A stretch of 7,900 bases of DNA, taken from positions 1 to 7,900 of the forward strand of contig URWM01000064.1 in the NCBI GenBank assembly GCA_900551655.1, in the 5' to 3' direction. Source of the stretch: an uncultured Collinsella sp. GTDB taxonomy: Bacteria; Actinomycetota; Coriobacteriia; Coriobacteriales; Coriobacteriaceae. Below the pieces are notes generated by a model. The model was not told the origin of the DNA and made no database searches. It saw nothing but the letters and a program-made list of their open reading frames with translations. Of the stretch, positions 1 through 6,092 are shown in pieces (within the stretch, counting starts at the first letter, position 1; each line of letters begins with the position of its first letter). The translations under genes and the position numbers were made by a program.

Positions 1-36
1 CCTTCGTCGGCAGCGTCAGATGTGTATAAGAGACAG
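1..36 (+). other. Nextera sequencing-adapter remnant (artefact)
   Basis: Positions 4-36 match the 33-nt Illumina Nextera read-1 adapter base for base. The last 19 bases, 18-36 (AGATGTGTATAAGAGACAG), are the Tn5 mosaic end to which the transposase joins library inserts. The three bases before it (CCT) would be the tail of an i5 index, although three bases cannot prove that. This is untrimmed library sequence at a contig edge, so genuine DNA begins at 37. Translated, the adapter yields the tell-tale peptides MCIRDS (frame 2) and MYKRQ (frame 1), which create false start codons at 20 and 22. Confidence 0.98.
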
Positions 37-37
37 C

Positions 38-2137
38 ACGGACACCACCGTGACCTACCGCGTCACGCACGGCTACGGCACGCGCTACGCCATCGACTGC
101 TACGCAAACGGCAGCTCGTCGGCGGGCGGCTCGTGGAACGGCTCGGTCTACTCGACGAACAACTCCGGCTGGGTATGGGTGCAGTGCACGTCGCGCGACG
201 TCGAGCTCGCGCGCGGCAACGGCGACGCCTACAACCACACCTTCACGGGCCAGATTAACGTCACGGGCGGCTTCGGCAACGGAACGTCGAACGCCTCCAA
301 CACCGTCACGGTCCCGTGCCGTGCCTACCACACGCCGCACACGCCGAAGAACATCAGGGCGGAGCGCCTGAGCGACACCAGCGCGAAGGTCAGCTGGGAC
401 GTCGACTACACGGGCATGAACGGCGACTACCCCTGGTCGACCGTGACCGTCGGCGTGGTGAAGAACGGCCCGGGGAAGTTCACCGACGTCGGCACCGTCA
501 GTTGGGATACCACGAGCCACACCTACAACGGCCTCGAGCCGGGCTGCATGTATATCTTCTCTGCCAAGGCGACGGGCCCCGGCGGCACGTCGGACTACGG
601 CGTGAGCGCGCCGGCGATCTACACCACGCCGACGGCGCTCGGCATGCTCGAGGCCGTCAAGGCGGAGGCGGCGAAGGTCGTGCTCAAGGGGCACGACGCA
701 CCGGCCTTCGTCGACAGTTGGGAGTTCCAGCTCACGACCGACGGTGGAAAGACGTGGGTCGATGCGGACGTAAACGCCTCTTGGGAGGACGAGGAGGCAC
801 CGGCGGGTACGGTGCGCTACCGTGCCCGCGCGGTCAAGAGCGGCCTCAAAGGTCCGTGGACGGAGTCAAACGAGGTCACGACAATATGCCCGCCGCTCGC
901 ACCGTCCATCAGGGGCGTCAGGGCGGCTTACGCCACAGGTTCGACTGCGACGCTCGAATGGGTGCCCAACCATCCGGACGGCTCGGCGCAGACCTCAGCC
1001 GAGGTGCAGGTCACGACGCCGACGGGTCCCACCACCACGACGGTCGATGGCCCGGGTACGAGCCTGAAGCTGCCGACCGGCACCAAGGGCCTCTACTCCG
1101 TGCGCGTGCGCACCAAGGGCCTCGACGAGGACTGGGGCGCATGGTCGAGCGCGGCGGCATATACCGTGGCGGACGCGCCCCAGGCATTCTTCACCGATCC
1201 GGCTGCGGACGGGGCGACCCTGCGCGCGGTGCCGCATACCTTCACGTGGAAGGTGGCCGACGAGACGGGCGTCAGCCGACAGTACCTGTCTTTGTGCGAC
1301 ATCAGGGGCAACCTCCTGTGGAGCGGGACTGTGGACAAGGACGCGCGCTCCTTTGGCCTCGGCTACGCGCAGCACGCCTTTGTCAACTTCACGCCGTACA
1401 GGGTCATGCTCACGGTTACGGCCGGATCGTCGCTATCGGTCACCGTCTCGAGAACTTTCCGGACCGACTGGGCACCGCCAGCCAAACCGTCGCTCAACAT
1501 CTTCGTCGACGAGAGGTTGGGATGCCAGCTGTCGGTATTCCCAGGCAAGGCCGACAGTGACGACACGCCCGAGACGTCCCACTTCACCGTGTCGCGCGTC
1601 CTGCCCGACGGCTCGACCCTGCAGCTCGGCTCGCACCTTGCGGCGGGCGAGGGCGCGAGCGACCCGCTGCCTCCGCTCAACAGCGAGTTCGAGTACGTCG
1701 CGGTTGCCTACGCCGCGACGGGCGTGAGCACAGCGACGAGGGTCAAAACGACCGTGGCGAGCCGCGAGGTGGCTCTCAACTGGGGAGCCGGCGCTGAGAG
1801 GTCGTGGCTCGGGCGCTATCTCAAGAAGGGCTCGAGCCGTAAGGTGACGCACGGATACAAGATGCTGCACTTCGCCGACGGCGGGGAAGGGCTGCCCGTC
1901 TCGTACGGCATCAACGAACGGGACGTCAAGGACAGCATGGACTTCCTGCTACTCGACGAGGAGGACTACAAGTCATTCCTCGAGGTCATGAACATGGCGG
2001 GGCGCTTCTGGGTGCGCGATCTCTACGGCGAGCGATTCCGCGCCCGCCTCAGCTGTAGCGTGAAGCGTTCCGACGGTGCGTGGGTGGCTTCGTGCGACCC
2101 GACGTGGGAGACGTGGGAGGAGCCCGCCAATGGCTGA
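38..2137 (+). CDS. Phage tail protein with tandem FnIII/Ig-like modules (5' partial)
   Basis: This is the C-terminal 699 residues of a large virion protein whose true start lies beyond the contig edge. The frame stays open through the adapter to position 2, so automatic callers will start it at 2 or 20; neither is real. Counting from codon 38, residues 1-97 form a Gly/Asn/Thr-rich beta domain ending in a VPCRAYHTP hinge. About five beta-sandwich units follow, at roughly 98-195, 196-289, 290-381, 382-484 and 485-585. The first is the clearest FnIII-like unit (SAKVSWDVDY, then YIFSAKATGPGGTSDYG), and Pro-rich hinges separate the units. The last ~115 residues are different and contain an aromatic segment, FWVRDLYGERFRARL, of the kind seen near the ends of actinophage minor tail proteins. 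No catalytic motif is visible. Such proteins usually sit at the tail tip and bind the cell surface. The phage tail role is fairly secure from context; the exact position in the virion is inferred. The stop overlaps the next gene by 8 nt. Confidence 0.8.
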   Translation, partial: TDTTVTYRVTHGYGTRYAIDCYANGSSSAGGSWNGSVYSTNNSGWVWVQCTSRDVELARGNGDAYNHTFTGQINVTGGFGNGTSNASNTVTVPCRAYHTPHTPKNIRAERLSDTSAKVSWDVDYTGMNGDYPWSTVTVGVVKNGPGKFTDVGTVSWDTTSHTYNGLEPGCMYIFSAKATGPGGTSDYGVSAPAIYTTPTALGMLEAVKAEAAKVVLKGHDAPAFVDSWEFQLTTDGGKTWVDADVNASWEDEEAPAGTVRYRARAVKSGLKGPWTESNEVTTICPPLAPSIRGVRAAYATGSTATLEWVPNHPDGSAQTSAEVQVTTPTGPTTTTVDGPGTSLKLPTGTKGLYSVRVRTKGLDEDWGAWSSAAAYTVADAPQAFFTDPAADGATLRAVPHTFTWKVADETGVSRQYLSLCDIRGNLLWSGTVDKDARSFGLGYAQHAFVNFTPYRVMLTVTAGSSLSVTVSRTFRTDWAPPAKPSLNIFVDERLGCQLSVFPGKADSDDTPETSHFTVSRVLPDGSTLQLGSHLAAGEGASDPLPPLNSEFEYVAVAYAATGVSTATRVKTTVASREVALNWGAGAERSWLGRYLKKGSSRKVTHGYKMLHFADGGEGLPVSYGINERDVKDSMDFLLLDEEDYKSFLEVMNMAGRFWVRDLYGERFRARLSCSVKRSDGAWVASCDPTWETWEEPANG
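2115..2122 (+). promoter_or_regulatory. Shine-Dalgarno site setting the hub-gene start
   Basis: GGGAGGAG lies 7 nt upstream of the ATG at 2130, inside the 3' end of the preceding tail gene. It favours a start at 2130 over the in-frame ATG at 2076. The 18 extra residues from 2076 would be Arg-rich and are simply the alternate frame of the upstream gene. Confidence 0.8.
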
Positions 2138-3695
2138 TAGCTGGATAAGGCCGTTCGACGCCTCCTACGACTTCGTGCGCGTCTCGTGCGAGACGGGGCT
2201 CGAGCTCGACTTCGTGCGCGACATCGAGAACGGCGGCTCCATCGAGCGCAATGCGAACACGGCGCTCTACGAGACTGCATCCCTAGACTTCGCTGACAAG
2301 TTCGACGTTGGCAACGACTTTCTGCGTGTGTACCTCAACGCCACCTTCACGGACGGCAGTAAGAGGCGCGAATGCCTCGGAACATTCATGCCGCAGGTGG
2401 ACTCGGTGGACATCGACGGCGCCTACCGCGAGGGCCAGATCAACGCCTACGGCCTCCTGAAGCGGCTCAAAGACGACGACTTCGACGGGCCGTACGTGAT
2501 CGTTGCGGGCAGCAATCTGGTTGATGAGGCCGTCAAGATAGCCGAATCGGTCGGCCTCACCGTCTACGCCGACCCCAGCAGCCTCCTTCTGGGCAGCACC
2601 TTGGTTTTCGGCGTGGGCAGGGACAACGACGCTAAGAACAAGCTGGACGCGGCGGACCTGCTCCTCAAGGCGGCCGGGTTCCGCTCGCCGACGACCGACC
2701 GGATGGGCAACGTGATCTACAGGCGCTACGTCGAGCCTGCCGACATGCCCATCTCGGCGGAGTTCACCGAGGGCAGGGATGCGCGCTTCATGTCGGACAT
2801 GACCGAATCGACTAACCGCGCCGAGGTCTGCAACGTCGTGCACGTGGACTTCAGCACGCAGGACGCATCGGTGCGCGGCACGGCGGTGGACGACTCGCCC
2901 GATTCAGACCTCTCGACCGTCTCGGTCGGTCGTCGAATCGTCAAGAGCTACAGCTACGACAGCCTGCCGGGCGTGGATACCGAGGACGCCAACCTTGTCG
3001 AGGGCGCCGCCAACGCCCTCATCGGCACCGGCAAGAAGTCGGATAAGAGCTTCAGACAAAGCGATTCGCACGGCAGCATCCAGACCGTCTACGTCTCCGA
3101 CTCGCCGCAGGTGGGCGTGCTTTTCGGCATCAAGGTCGTCTCGAGTGGCGGGCGCGTCGGCTTCTGCCAGGACGAGGGGCCGAGCGTCAAGAAGGATACG
3201 GACTACACGCAGAGCGTGTGGGTCAAGGGCACTAAGGGCGCGACGGGCATCATACAGTCTTTCTGGGATCAGGAGAGGGCGCTTGGCCCGGTGACCAAGG
3301 GGTTCACCATGACTGGCGAGTGGCAGAAGGTCAGCTACACCTACCACGCCACGGAGAACCACAGCAAGGTCAGCTGGGGCTACTGCTACATCGACGGCGG
3401 CGAGGCCATCTTCGTCGCCGACAAGGTCGAGGAGGGAGGCAACGCCACGCCTTGGCCCCAGGACGCCATGCAGGCGGCGGCGGACCGCAAGGCGGCGGAG
3501 CTGCTCGCCACCGAGCGCGCCGTGACGCGCACGGACGAGTTCAGGAGCGTCTACAAGCCCGTCGAGCCGTGCATGGCGGTGGCGATGAACTACAGGACCG
3601 GCGGGGTTGTCGGCAAGCTGGCAATCCAGAAGCAGACGCTGAAGCTTGACGCCGGCTGCGTCATAAAGCACACGGCGAGGAGGTACGAGCGATGA
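2130..3695 (+). CDS. Phage tail hub/baseplate-like protein with inserted CBM-like domain
   Basis: A 521-aa protein starting MADSWIRPFD. The layout looks like a tail-hub protein interrupted by a second domain. Residues 1-~285 are alpha/beta with many short strands (FVRVSCETGLELDFVRDI, then LLKAAGFRSPTTDRMGNVIYRRY). Residues ~287-447 open with NLVEG and close with VADKVEEGGNATPWPQD. This layout, with the W-V-K-G and GEWQKVSYTY strands between, is typical of CBM_4_9-like jelly-roll modules on phage tail proteins. Residues ~448-521 begin with an Ala/Lys-rich helix and end in strands (GKLAIQKQTLKLDAGCVIKH) that resemble the closing strands of hub proteins. The likely job is to plug the tail tip and help adhere to host glycans. 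Hub assignment is inferred from fold-like pattern and gene order; the sugar-binding assignment is pattern-based. No protease or hydrolase motif was seen. It ends in an ATGA overlap with the next gene. Confidence 0.65.
   Translation: MADSWIRPFDASYDFVRVSCETGLELDFVRDIENGGSIERNANTALYETASLDFADKFDVGNDFLRVYLNATFTDGSKRRECLGTFMPQVDSVDIDGAYREGQINAYGLLKRLKDDDFDGPYVIVAGSNLVDEAVKIAESVGLTVYADPSSLLLGSTLVFGVGRDNDAKNKLDAADLLLKAAGFRSPTTDRMGNVIYRRYVEPADMPISAEFTEGRDARFMSDMTESTNRAEVCNVVHVDFSTQDASVRGTAVDDSPDSDLSTVSVGRRIVKSYSYDSLPGVDTEDANLVEGAANALIGTGKKSDKSFRQSDSHGSIQTVYVSDSPQVGVLFGIKVVSSGGRVGFCQDEGPSVKKDTDYTQSVWVKGTKGATGIIQSFWDQERALGPVTKGFTMTGEWQKVSYTYHATENHSKVSWGYCYIDGGEAIFVADKVEEGGNATPWPQDAMQAAADRKAAELLATERAVTRTDEFRSVYKPVEPCMAVAMNYRTGGVVGKLAIQKQTLKLDAGCVIKHTARRYER
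3677..3683 (+). promoter_or_regulatory. Shine-Dalgarno site for the 85-aa tail gene
   Basis: GAGGAGG ends 8 nt before the ATG at 3692, within the last codons of the hub gene. With the ATGA overlap it supports coupled translation of the hub protein and the small protein. Confidence 0.7.
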
Positions 3696-3949
3696 GCGAT
3701 TCGACGGCCGAGATCAAGGGCGCGGCGGCGCGGCTGGCGGCGGCGATGCCGTCGGGCGGCAAGCGGCTGACGATGGAGTTCGGCACGGTCGTGGGCGTCC
3801 ACGACACGGCGCTCGACGTGATGCTGCACGGCGCGGTGGTGACGGTCCCGATGGTGCGCTCCTGCACGGGGTGCATCATCACCGACCGCGCCGTGATCCT
3901 GTCGCAGGGCCCGCTGGCCGTGTGCGTCGGCACGATGGCGGCGGTGTAG
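3692..3949 (+). CDS. Small phage tail-tip/baseplate protein, probable OB-fold
   Basis: An 85-aa protein. Residues 1-~25 are an Ala-rich, probably helical arm. Residues ~26-85 form a run of alternating beta strands: TMEFGTVVGVHD, ALDVMLHGAVVTVPMV, then CIITDRAVILSQGPLAVCVGTM. A 'GTV..V....VDV...G..V.VP' half followed by 'D.V.VL.QGP...V.G' is the strand pattern of small OB-barrel proteins coded just after the hub gene in many actinophages, where they may cap or line the tail tip. This is a resemblance in pattern, not a confirmed family match. No signal peptide or membrane segment is seen. It is the last structural gene before the hairpin at 3972-4009 and the lysis genes. It has three Cys residues (CTGC and one near the C terminus), but no clear metal site. 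Confidence 0.6.
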   Translation: MSDSTAEIKGAAARLAAAMPSGGKRLTMEFGTVVGVHDTALDVMLHGAVVTVPMVRSCTGCIITDRAVILSQGPLAVCVGTMAAV

Positions 3950-3971
3950 GCGGCGTTACGGAGGCCCGAAC

Positions 3972-4009
3972 CTGCAGTGTGGCGGGGAATGGGCCCCACC
4001 ACACTGCAG
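3972..4009 (+). repeat. Long inverted repeat/hairpin between tail and lysis genes
   Basis: The arms CTGCAGTGTGGCGGGG (3972-3987) and CCCCACCACACTGCAG (3994-4009) pair at 15 of 16 positions, with a single C/A mismatch and a 6-nt loop (AATGGG). It fills half of the only gap over 20 bp between genes in the phage block. No T-tract follows; the downstream bases are GAACGGAAGG, leading to the next ribosome-binding site. It is therefore not a classic Rho-independent terminator. It could be an RNA processing or stability element, a partial terminator, or a protein-binding palindrome separating tail from lysis expression. Confidence 0.75.
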
Positions 4010-4012
4010 AAC

Positions 4013-4022
4013 GGAAGGGAGG
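4013..4022 (+). promoter_or_regulatory. Shine-Dalgarno site setting the first lysis-gene start
   Basis: GGAAGGGAGG sits 4 nt upstream of the ATG at 4027. It favours that start over the in-frame ATG at 3871, which lies inside the preceding tail gene and would run straight through the hairpin. Confidence 0.65.
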
Positions 4023-4026
4023 CCGG

Positions 4027-4440
4027 ATGGAGGTACTCAAGCTCTTTGCGCCGTACGGGCCGGGGTGGCTCGGCGGCGTGCTGCTGGCGCTGATCGCCTT
4101 CTATTTTGGGAAGCAATTTCTTGCCGAGTACAAGGTCCAGAACGAGCGCAAGGCACACATCGACCTGAAGCGCGAGGAGCGTAAGCAAGCCGAGGTGGAC
4201 GAGCGCGCGCAGCGAGACCGTGAGCGATCGCAGATGGAGGGGCGCATTGCCGCGCAGATGGAGCGCAGCAACACCTTGATTGAGGGGATGAAGACGCTCA
4301 TGGAGTCGGTCGTCGCGTCAAATGACGTGTTGCACGCCGATCTGGTCCACAGCCAGGCGCGTAGCCAGGGGATGGCCGAGAAGGTCGACCACATCTACGA
4401 CCGCGTCGACCTTATGTACAACAAGGAGACAAGCAGATAG
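4027..4440 (+). CDS. Membrane-anchored coiled-coil phage protein (lysis cassette)
   Basis: A 137-aa protein. One hydrophobic segment is visible at residues ~13-28 (GWLGGVLLALIAFYFG). It is followed by a long, highly charged heptad-like stretch from ~34 to 92, rich in Glu, Arg, Lys and Gln (NERKAHIDLKREERKQ), then a mixed polar tail. This predicts an N-terminal anchor with a long coiled coil on one side of the membrane. Single-anchor coiled-coil proteins next to holins are common in Gram-positive phages and may act as holin partners, antiholins or lysis regulators. XhlA-type proteins have the opposite order, with the anchor at the C terminus, and BhlA-like proteins are a closer layout. No family can be named with confidence. 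It starts 18 nt after the hairpin, and the holin gene follows after 10 nt. The lysis role is inferred from position. Confidence 0.6.
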   Translation: MEVLKLFAPYGPGWLGGVLLALIAFYFGKQFLAEYKVQNERKAHIDLKREERKQAEVDERAQRDRERSQMEGRIAAQMERSNTLIEGMKTLMESVVASNDVLHADLVHSQARSQGMAEKVDHIYDRVDLMYNKETSR

Positions 4441-4450
4441 GAGCAATCGA

Positions 4451-4756
4451 ATGACTGAGATTCAGGCCGGCCTCACCGTCGCCACGGTGCTCGTGGTTCC
4501 GTACATCGTGCAGGCCATCAAGACTAAGGCCATGACGGGCAGCGTCGCCCGCTGGACGGCCATCGCCGTCTCGGCGGGATGCGGCGCGCTCACGGCCATG
4601 TCTGGCGGCGTCCCGACCGAACCCTCGGCATGGGTTACGTCCATCTTCGCCGCGGTAGGCGGCGTGCAGGTGGCATATGCGGCCTTCAAATCCGTCGGCA
4701 TCACGGACAAATGGCTCGACGCGCTGCTCGCGCTCGGCGACATTAAGGAGGACTAA
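4451..4756 (+). CDS. Putative phage holin
   Basis: A 101-aa hydrophobic protein with three likely membrane helices: residues ~7-23 (GLTVATVLVVPYIVQAI), ~35-50 (WTAIAVSAGCGALTAM) and ~60-79 (AWVTSIFAAVGGVQVAYAAF). It has a short Lys-containing loop at 24-34 and a charged C-terminal tail (KWLDALLALGDIKED). Size, helix count and position 1 nt before the endolysin start fit a class I-like holin, which would permeabilise the membrane on schedule and release the endolysin. The start is supported by TAGGAG (4438-4443) 7 nt upstream, which overlaps the stop codon of the previous gene. The holin call rests on topology and context; I recognise no specific holin family signature. Confidence 0.75.
   Translation: MTEIQAGLTVATVLVVPYIVQAIKTKAMTGSVARWTAIAVSAGCGALTAMSGGVPTEPSAWVTSIFAAVGGVQVAYAAFKSVGITDKWLDALLALGDIKED
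4745..4751 (+). promoter_or_regulatory. Strong Shine-Dalgarno site for the endolysin
   Basis: AAGGAGG, a full-strength match to the anti-SD core, ends 6 nt before the ATG at 4758 and overlaps the last codons of the holin gene. It fixes the endolysin start at MADFANVQ rather than at the upstream in-frame ATG at 4677. Confidence 0.85.
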
Positions 4757-4757
4757 C

Positions 4758-5831
4758 ATGGCAGATTTCGCGAACGTCCAACCGGACGAGTACAAGCTCC
4801 TCGGCTGCAACTTCTCGGCGGGACGACCCTTCGGCATCAAGGGCGTCACGATCCACCATATGGCGGGTGACCTCAATGCGGCCCAGTGCAACAGCATCTG
4901 GGCCGCCAACGGCTGCTCTGCCCACTACTCGGTCGACCGCAACGGCTACATCGTGCAGCACGTCAACGACACCGACCGCGCTTACGCTTGCGGCGACGGC
5001 ATCGGCACGGGCGGCGGCAACGACACGACCATCAGCATCGAACACGCCAACAGCGCGCGCGGCCCGTGGACGGTTCACGAGGCCGCTATCGAGAGCGGTG
5101 CGCACCTCGTGGCGGCGCTGTGCCTGTACTACGGGCTGGGCCGCCCGGCATGGATGGTGAACGTGTTCCCGCACAAGCACTGGTCGTCCACGGCCTGCCC
5201 CGGCGAGCTGGCTGGCTCGCAGCGCGACCACTACATGCAGCGCGCCGTCGAGTGGTACGACGCGATGGTCGGCGGCACGCAGCCGTCCGCGCCGACTGTG
5301 CAGCCCGCGGCGACCCCCGCTGCGCCTTCGGCGTCGCAGGGCGCGCCGGGCGGTTTCCCTCGCTCCACTGGCGCCCGTGTTCCCGTACACTACTCGCTGC
5401 ACCTCAAGGGTGGCGGCTGGCTGGACGAGGTGACTGACTTCGGTGCCGGCGACGACGGCTTCGCGGGCTACCCGTGCCGACAGCATGACCTCCTTTGCGC
5501 CCGAGTTGATCGAGGTACGCTCAAGTATCAGGTCCACACCGTCGAGGACGGCTGGCTCGACTGGGTCGCCAAGGGCGACCGCAACGACACCGTAAACGGC
5601 TGCGCCGGTATTGCCGGTCATACCATCGACGGCGTGCGCATGTACTACGTGACGCCGAGCGGCGAGGAGTACAAGCAGGTGTGGTACCGCTCCCAGACCG
5701 CTGCGCGCGCCGGATGGCTGAACACCGTGTGCGACGACGGCTCTACCTATAGCGGCGACGACTACGCCGGTATCTACGGCGAGCCGCTCGACCGTCTGCA
5801 GGTCTGCGTCACCGACGGGGTGCCGTGGTAA
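4758..5831 (+). CDS. Endolysin: N-acetylmuramoyl-L-alanine amidase with ChW-like repeats
   Basis: A 357-aa lysin. Residues ~20-165 are an Amidase_2/PGRP-type zinc amidase, which cuts the bond between N-acetylmuramic acid and L-alanine in peptidoglycan. Visible landmarks are GVTIHHMAG (H33, first zinc ligand), SAHYSVDRNG (Y57), SIEHAN (E95) and FPHKHWSSTACPG (H139 and C147 as the other ligands, T145 where T7 lysozyme has its catalytic Lys). Residues ~174-206 form a Pro/Ala/Thr/Ser linker. Residues ~208-351 contain three ~45-aa repeats, each with a Gly-Trp-Leu core (W221, W266, W320) and a following Gly-rich turn (GFAGY, GCAGIAG, YAGIYG). These resemble clostridial hydrophobic-W (ChW) repeats and probably bind the cell wall. 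There is no signal peptide, so export should need the holin. The stop codon shares one base with the next start (TAATG). Amidase assignment is strong; the ChW call is by pattern. Confidence 0.93.
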   Translation: MADFANVQPDEYKLLGCNFSAGRPFGIKGVTIHHMAGDLNAAQCNSIWAANGCSAHYSVDRNGYIVQHVNDTDRAYACGDGIGTGGGNDTTISIEHANSARGPWTVHEAAIESGAHLVAALCLYYGLGRPAWMVNVFPHKHWSSTACPGELAGSQRDHYMQRAVEWYDAMVGGTQPSAPTVQPAATPAAPSASQGAPGGFPRSTGARVPVHYSLHLKGGGWLDEVTDFGAGDDGFAGYPCRQHDLLCARVDRGTLKYQVHTVEDGWLDWVAKGDRNDTVNGCAGIAGHTIDGVRMYYVTPSGEEYKQVWYRSQTAARAGWLNTVCDDGSTYSGDDYAGIYGEPLDRLQVCVTDGVPW

Positions 5832-5932
5832 TGGCTTTCGTCATGGGCGCGGCGCTCGGCGCGATTTTGGGCAGCTTCGTCACGGTTGTCGCGCTCGCCC
5901 TGATCTGGGGCGGGAGCGACCGCGGGCGATAA
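5831..5932 (+). CDS. 33-aa single-pass membrane microprotein
   Basis: A 33-codon frame beginning MAFVMGAALGAILGSF. Nearly all of it is one hydrophobic helix (residues ~3-26, with small-residue GxxxG-like spacing), followed by a short polar tail (GGSDRGR). The start overlaps the endolysin stop as TAATG, so translation is probably coupled. No strong Shine-Dalgarno site lies upstream. It sits just before the terminator, so it is the last gene of the late transcript. It resembles short phage proteins of the DUF3789 type in layout (glycine-rich helix, then a few charged residues), but the similarity is weak. A role in lysis or membrane modification is plausible but unproven. It is too short for most gene callers. 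Confidence 0.55.
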   Translation: MAFVMGAALGAILGSFVTVVALALIWGGSDRGR

Positions 5933-5937
5933 CAGCA

Positions 5938-5973
5938 AAAGGGGCCGTGGCGGTTCGTCGCCACGGCCCCTTT
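5938..5973 (+). terminator. Bidirectional Rho-independent terminator
   Basis: The arms AAAGGGGCCGTGGCG (5938-5952) and CGCCACGGCCCCTTT (5959-5973) form a perfect 15-bp stem with a 6-nt loop (GTTCGT). On the plus strand the stem ends in TTT followed by CTCG. On the minus strand the complement ends in TTTT followed by GCTG. It lies 5 nt after the microprotein stop and faces the convergent thiD gene, so it can stop late phage transcripts and also host transcripts entering from the right. Confidence 0.93.
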
Positions 5974-6092
5974 CTCGTATCCCTCGAATATCCCAAGTGA
6001 GCGCAAAACCCCAAGTACGGTCAGCGTGTTGCGGTGCCGTCAGCGAGTTTTGCCTGATGGTCAGCATCAATAGCGAGCTGCGGCAAACTGTC
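5974..6092. other. Phage-host boundary, candidate attachment region
   Basis: This 119-bp segment has no convincing coding frame. It lies between the phage terminator and the 3' end of thiD. Several short repeats cluster here: CCCAAGT at 5992-5998 and 6010-6016; GTCAGC at 6020-6025, 6039-6044 and 6060-6065; GCAAAAC at 6003-6009, inverted as GTTTTGC at 6047-6053; and AGTTTTGCC (6046-6054) facing GGCAAACT (6082-6089). Integrase arm and core sites often show such spacing, so one att site (attL or attR) probably lies here or overlaps the end of thiD. The inference rests on position; the other prophage end is not in the window. Confidence 0.4.

Noticed and set aside
20..258. Starts at 20 (MCIRDS) and 22 (MYKRQ)
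   Set aside because: Both ATG codons lie in the Nextera adapter. The frame from 20 becomes the real tail gene after position 37; the frame from 22 is a shadow.
2076..2129. Upstream start for the hub protein
   Set aside because: The extra 18 residues are an Arg-rich alternate frame of the previous gene, and the good Shine-Dalgarno site lies immediately before 2130.
2904..3671. 255-aa open frame on the minus strand
   Set aside because: It lies antisense to the hub gene, has a low-complexity Arg/Ala/Val/Leu-rich composition, and has no recognisable domain. Such frames are expected opposite GC-rich genes.
3871..4026. Longer N terminus for the coiled-coil membrane protein
   Set aside because: It would overlap the 85-aa tail gene, translate through the hairpin, and put 52 unrelated residues before the anchor helix. 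The ribosome-binding site at 4013-4022 supports 4027.
4743..5621. 292-aa open frame on the minus strand
   Set aside because: It is antisense to the endolysin, whose catalytic motifs are clear. The composition is Arg/Ala/Val-rich and no ribosome-binding site or domain is evident.
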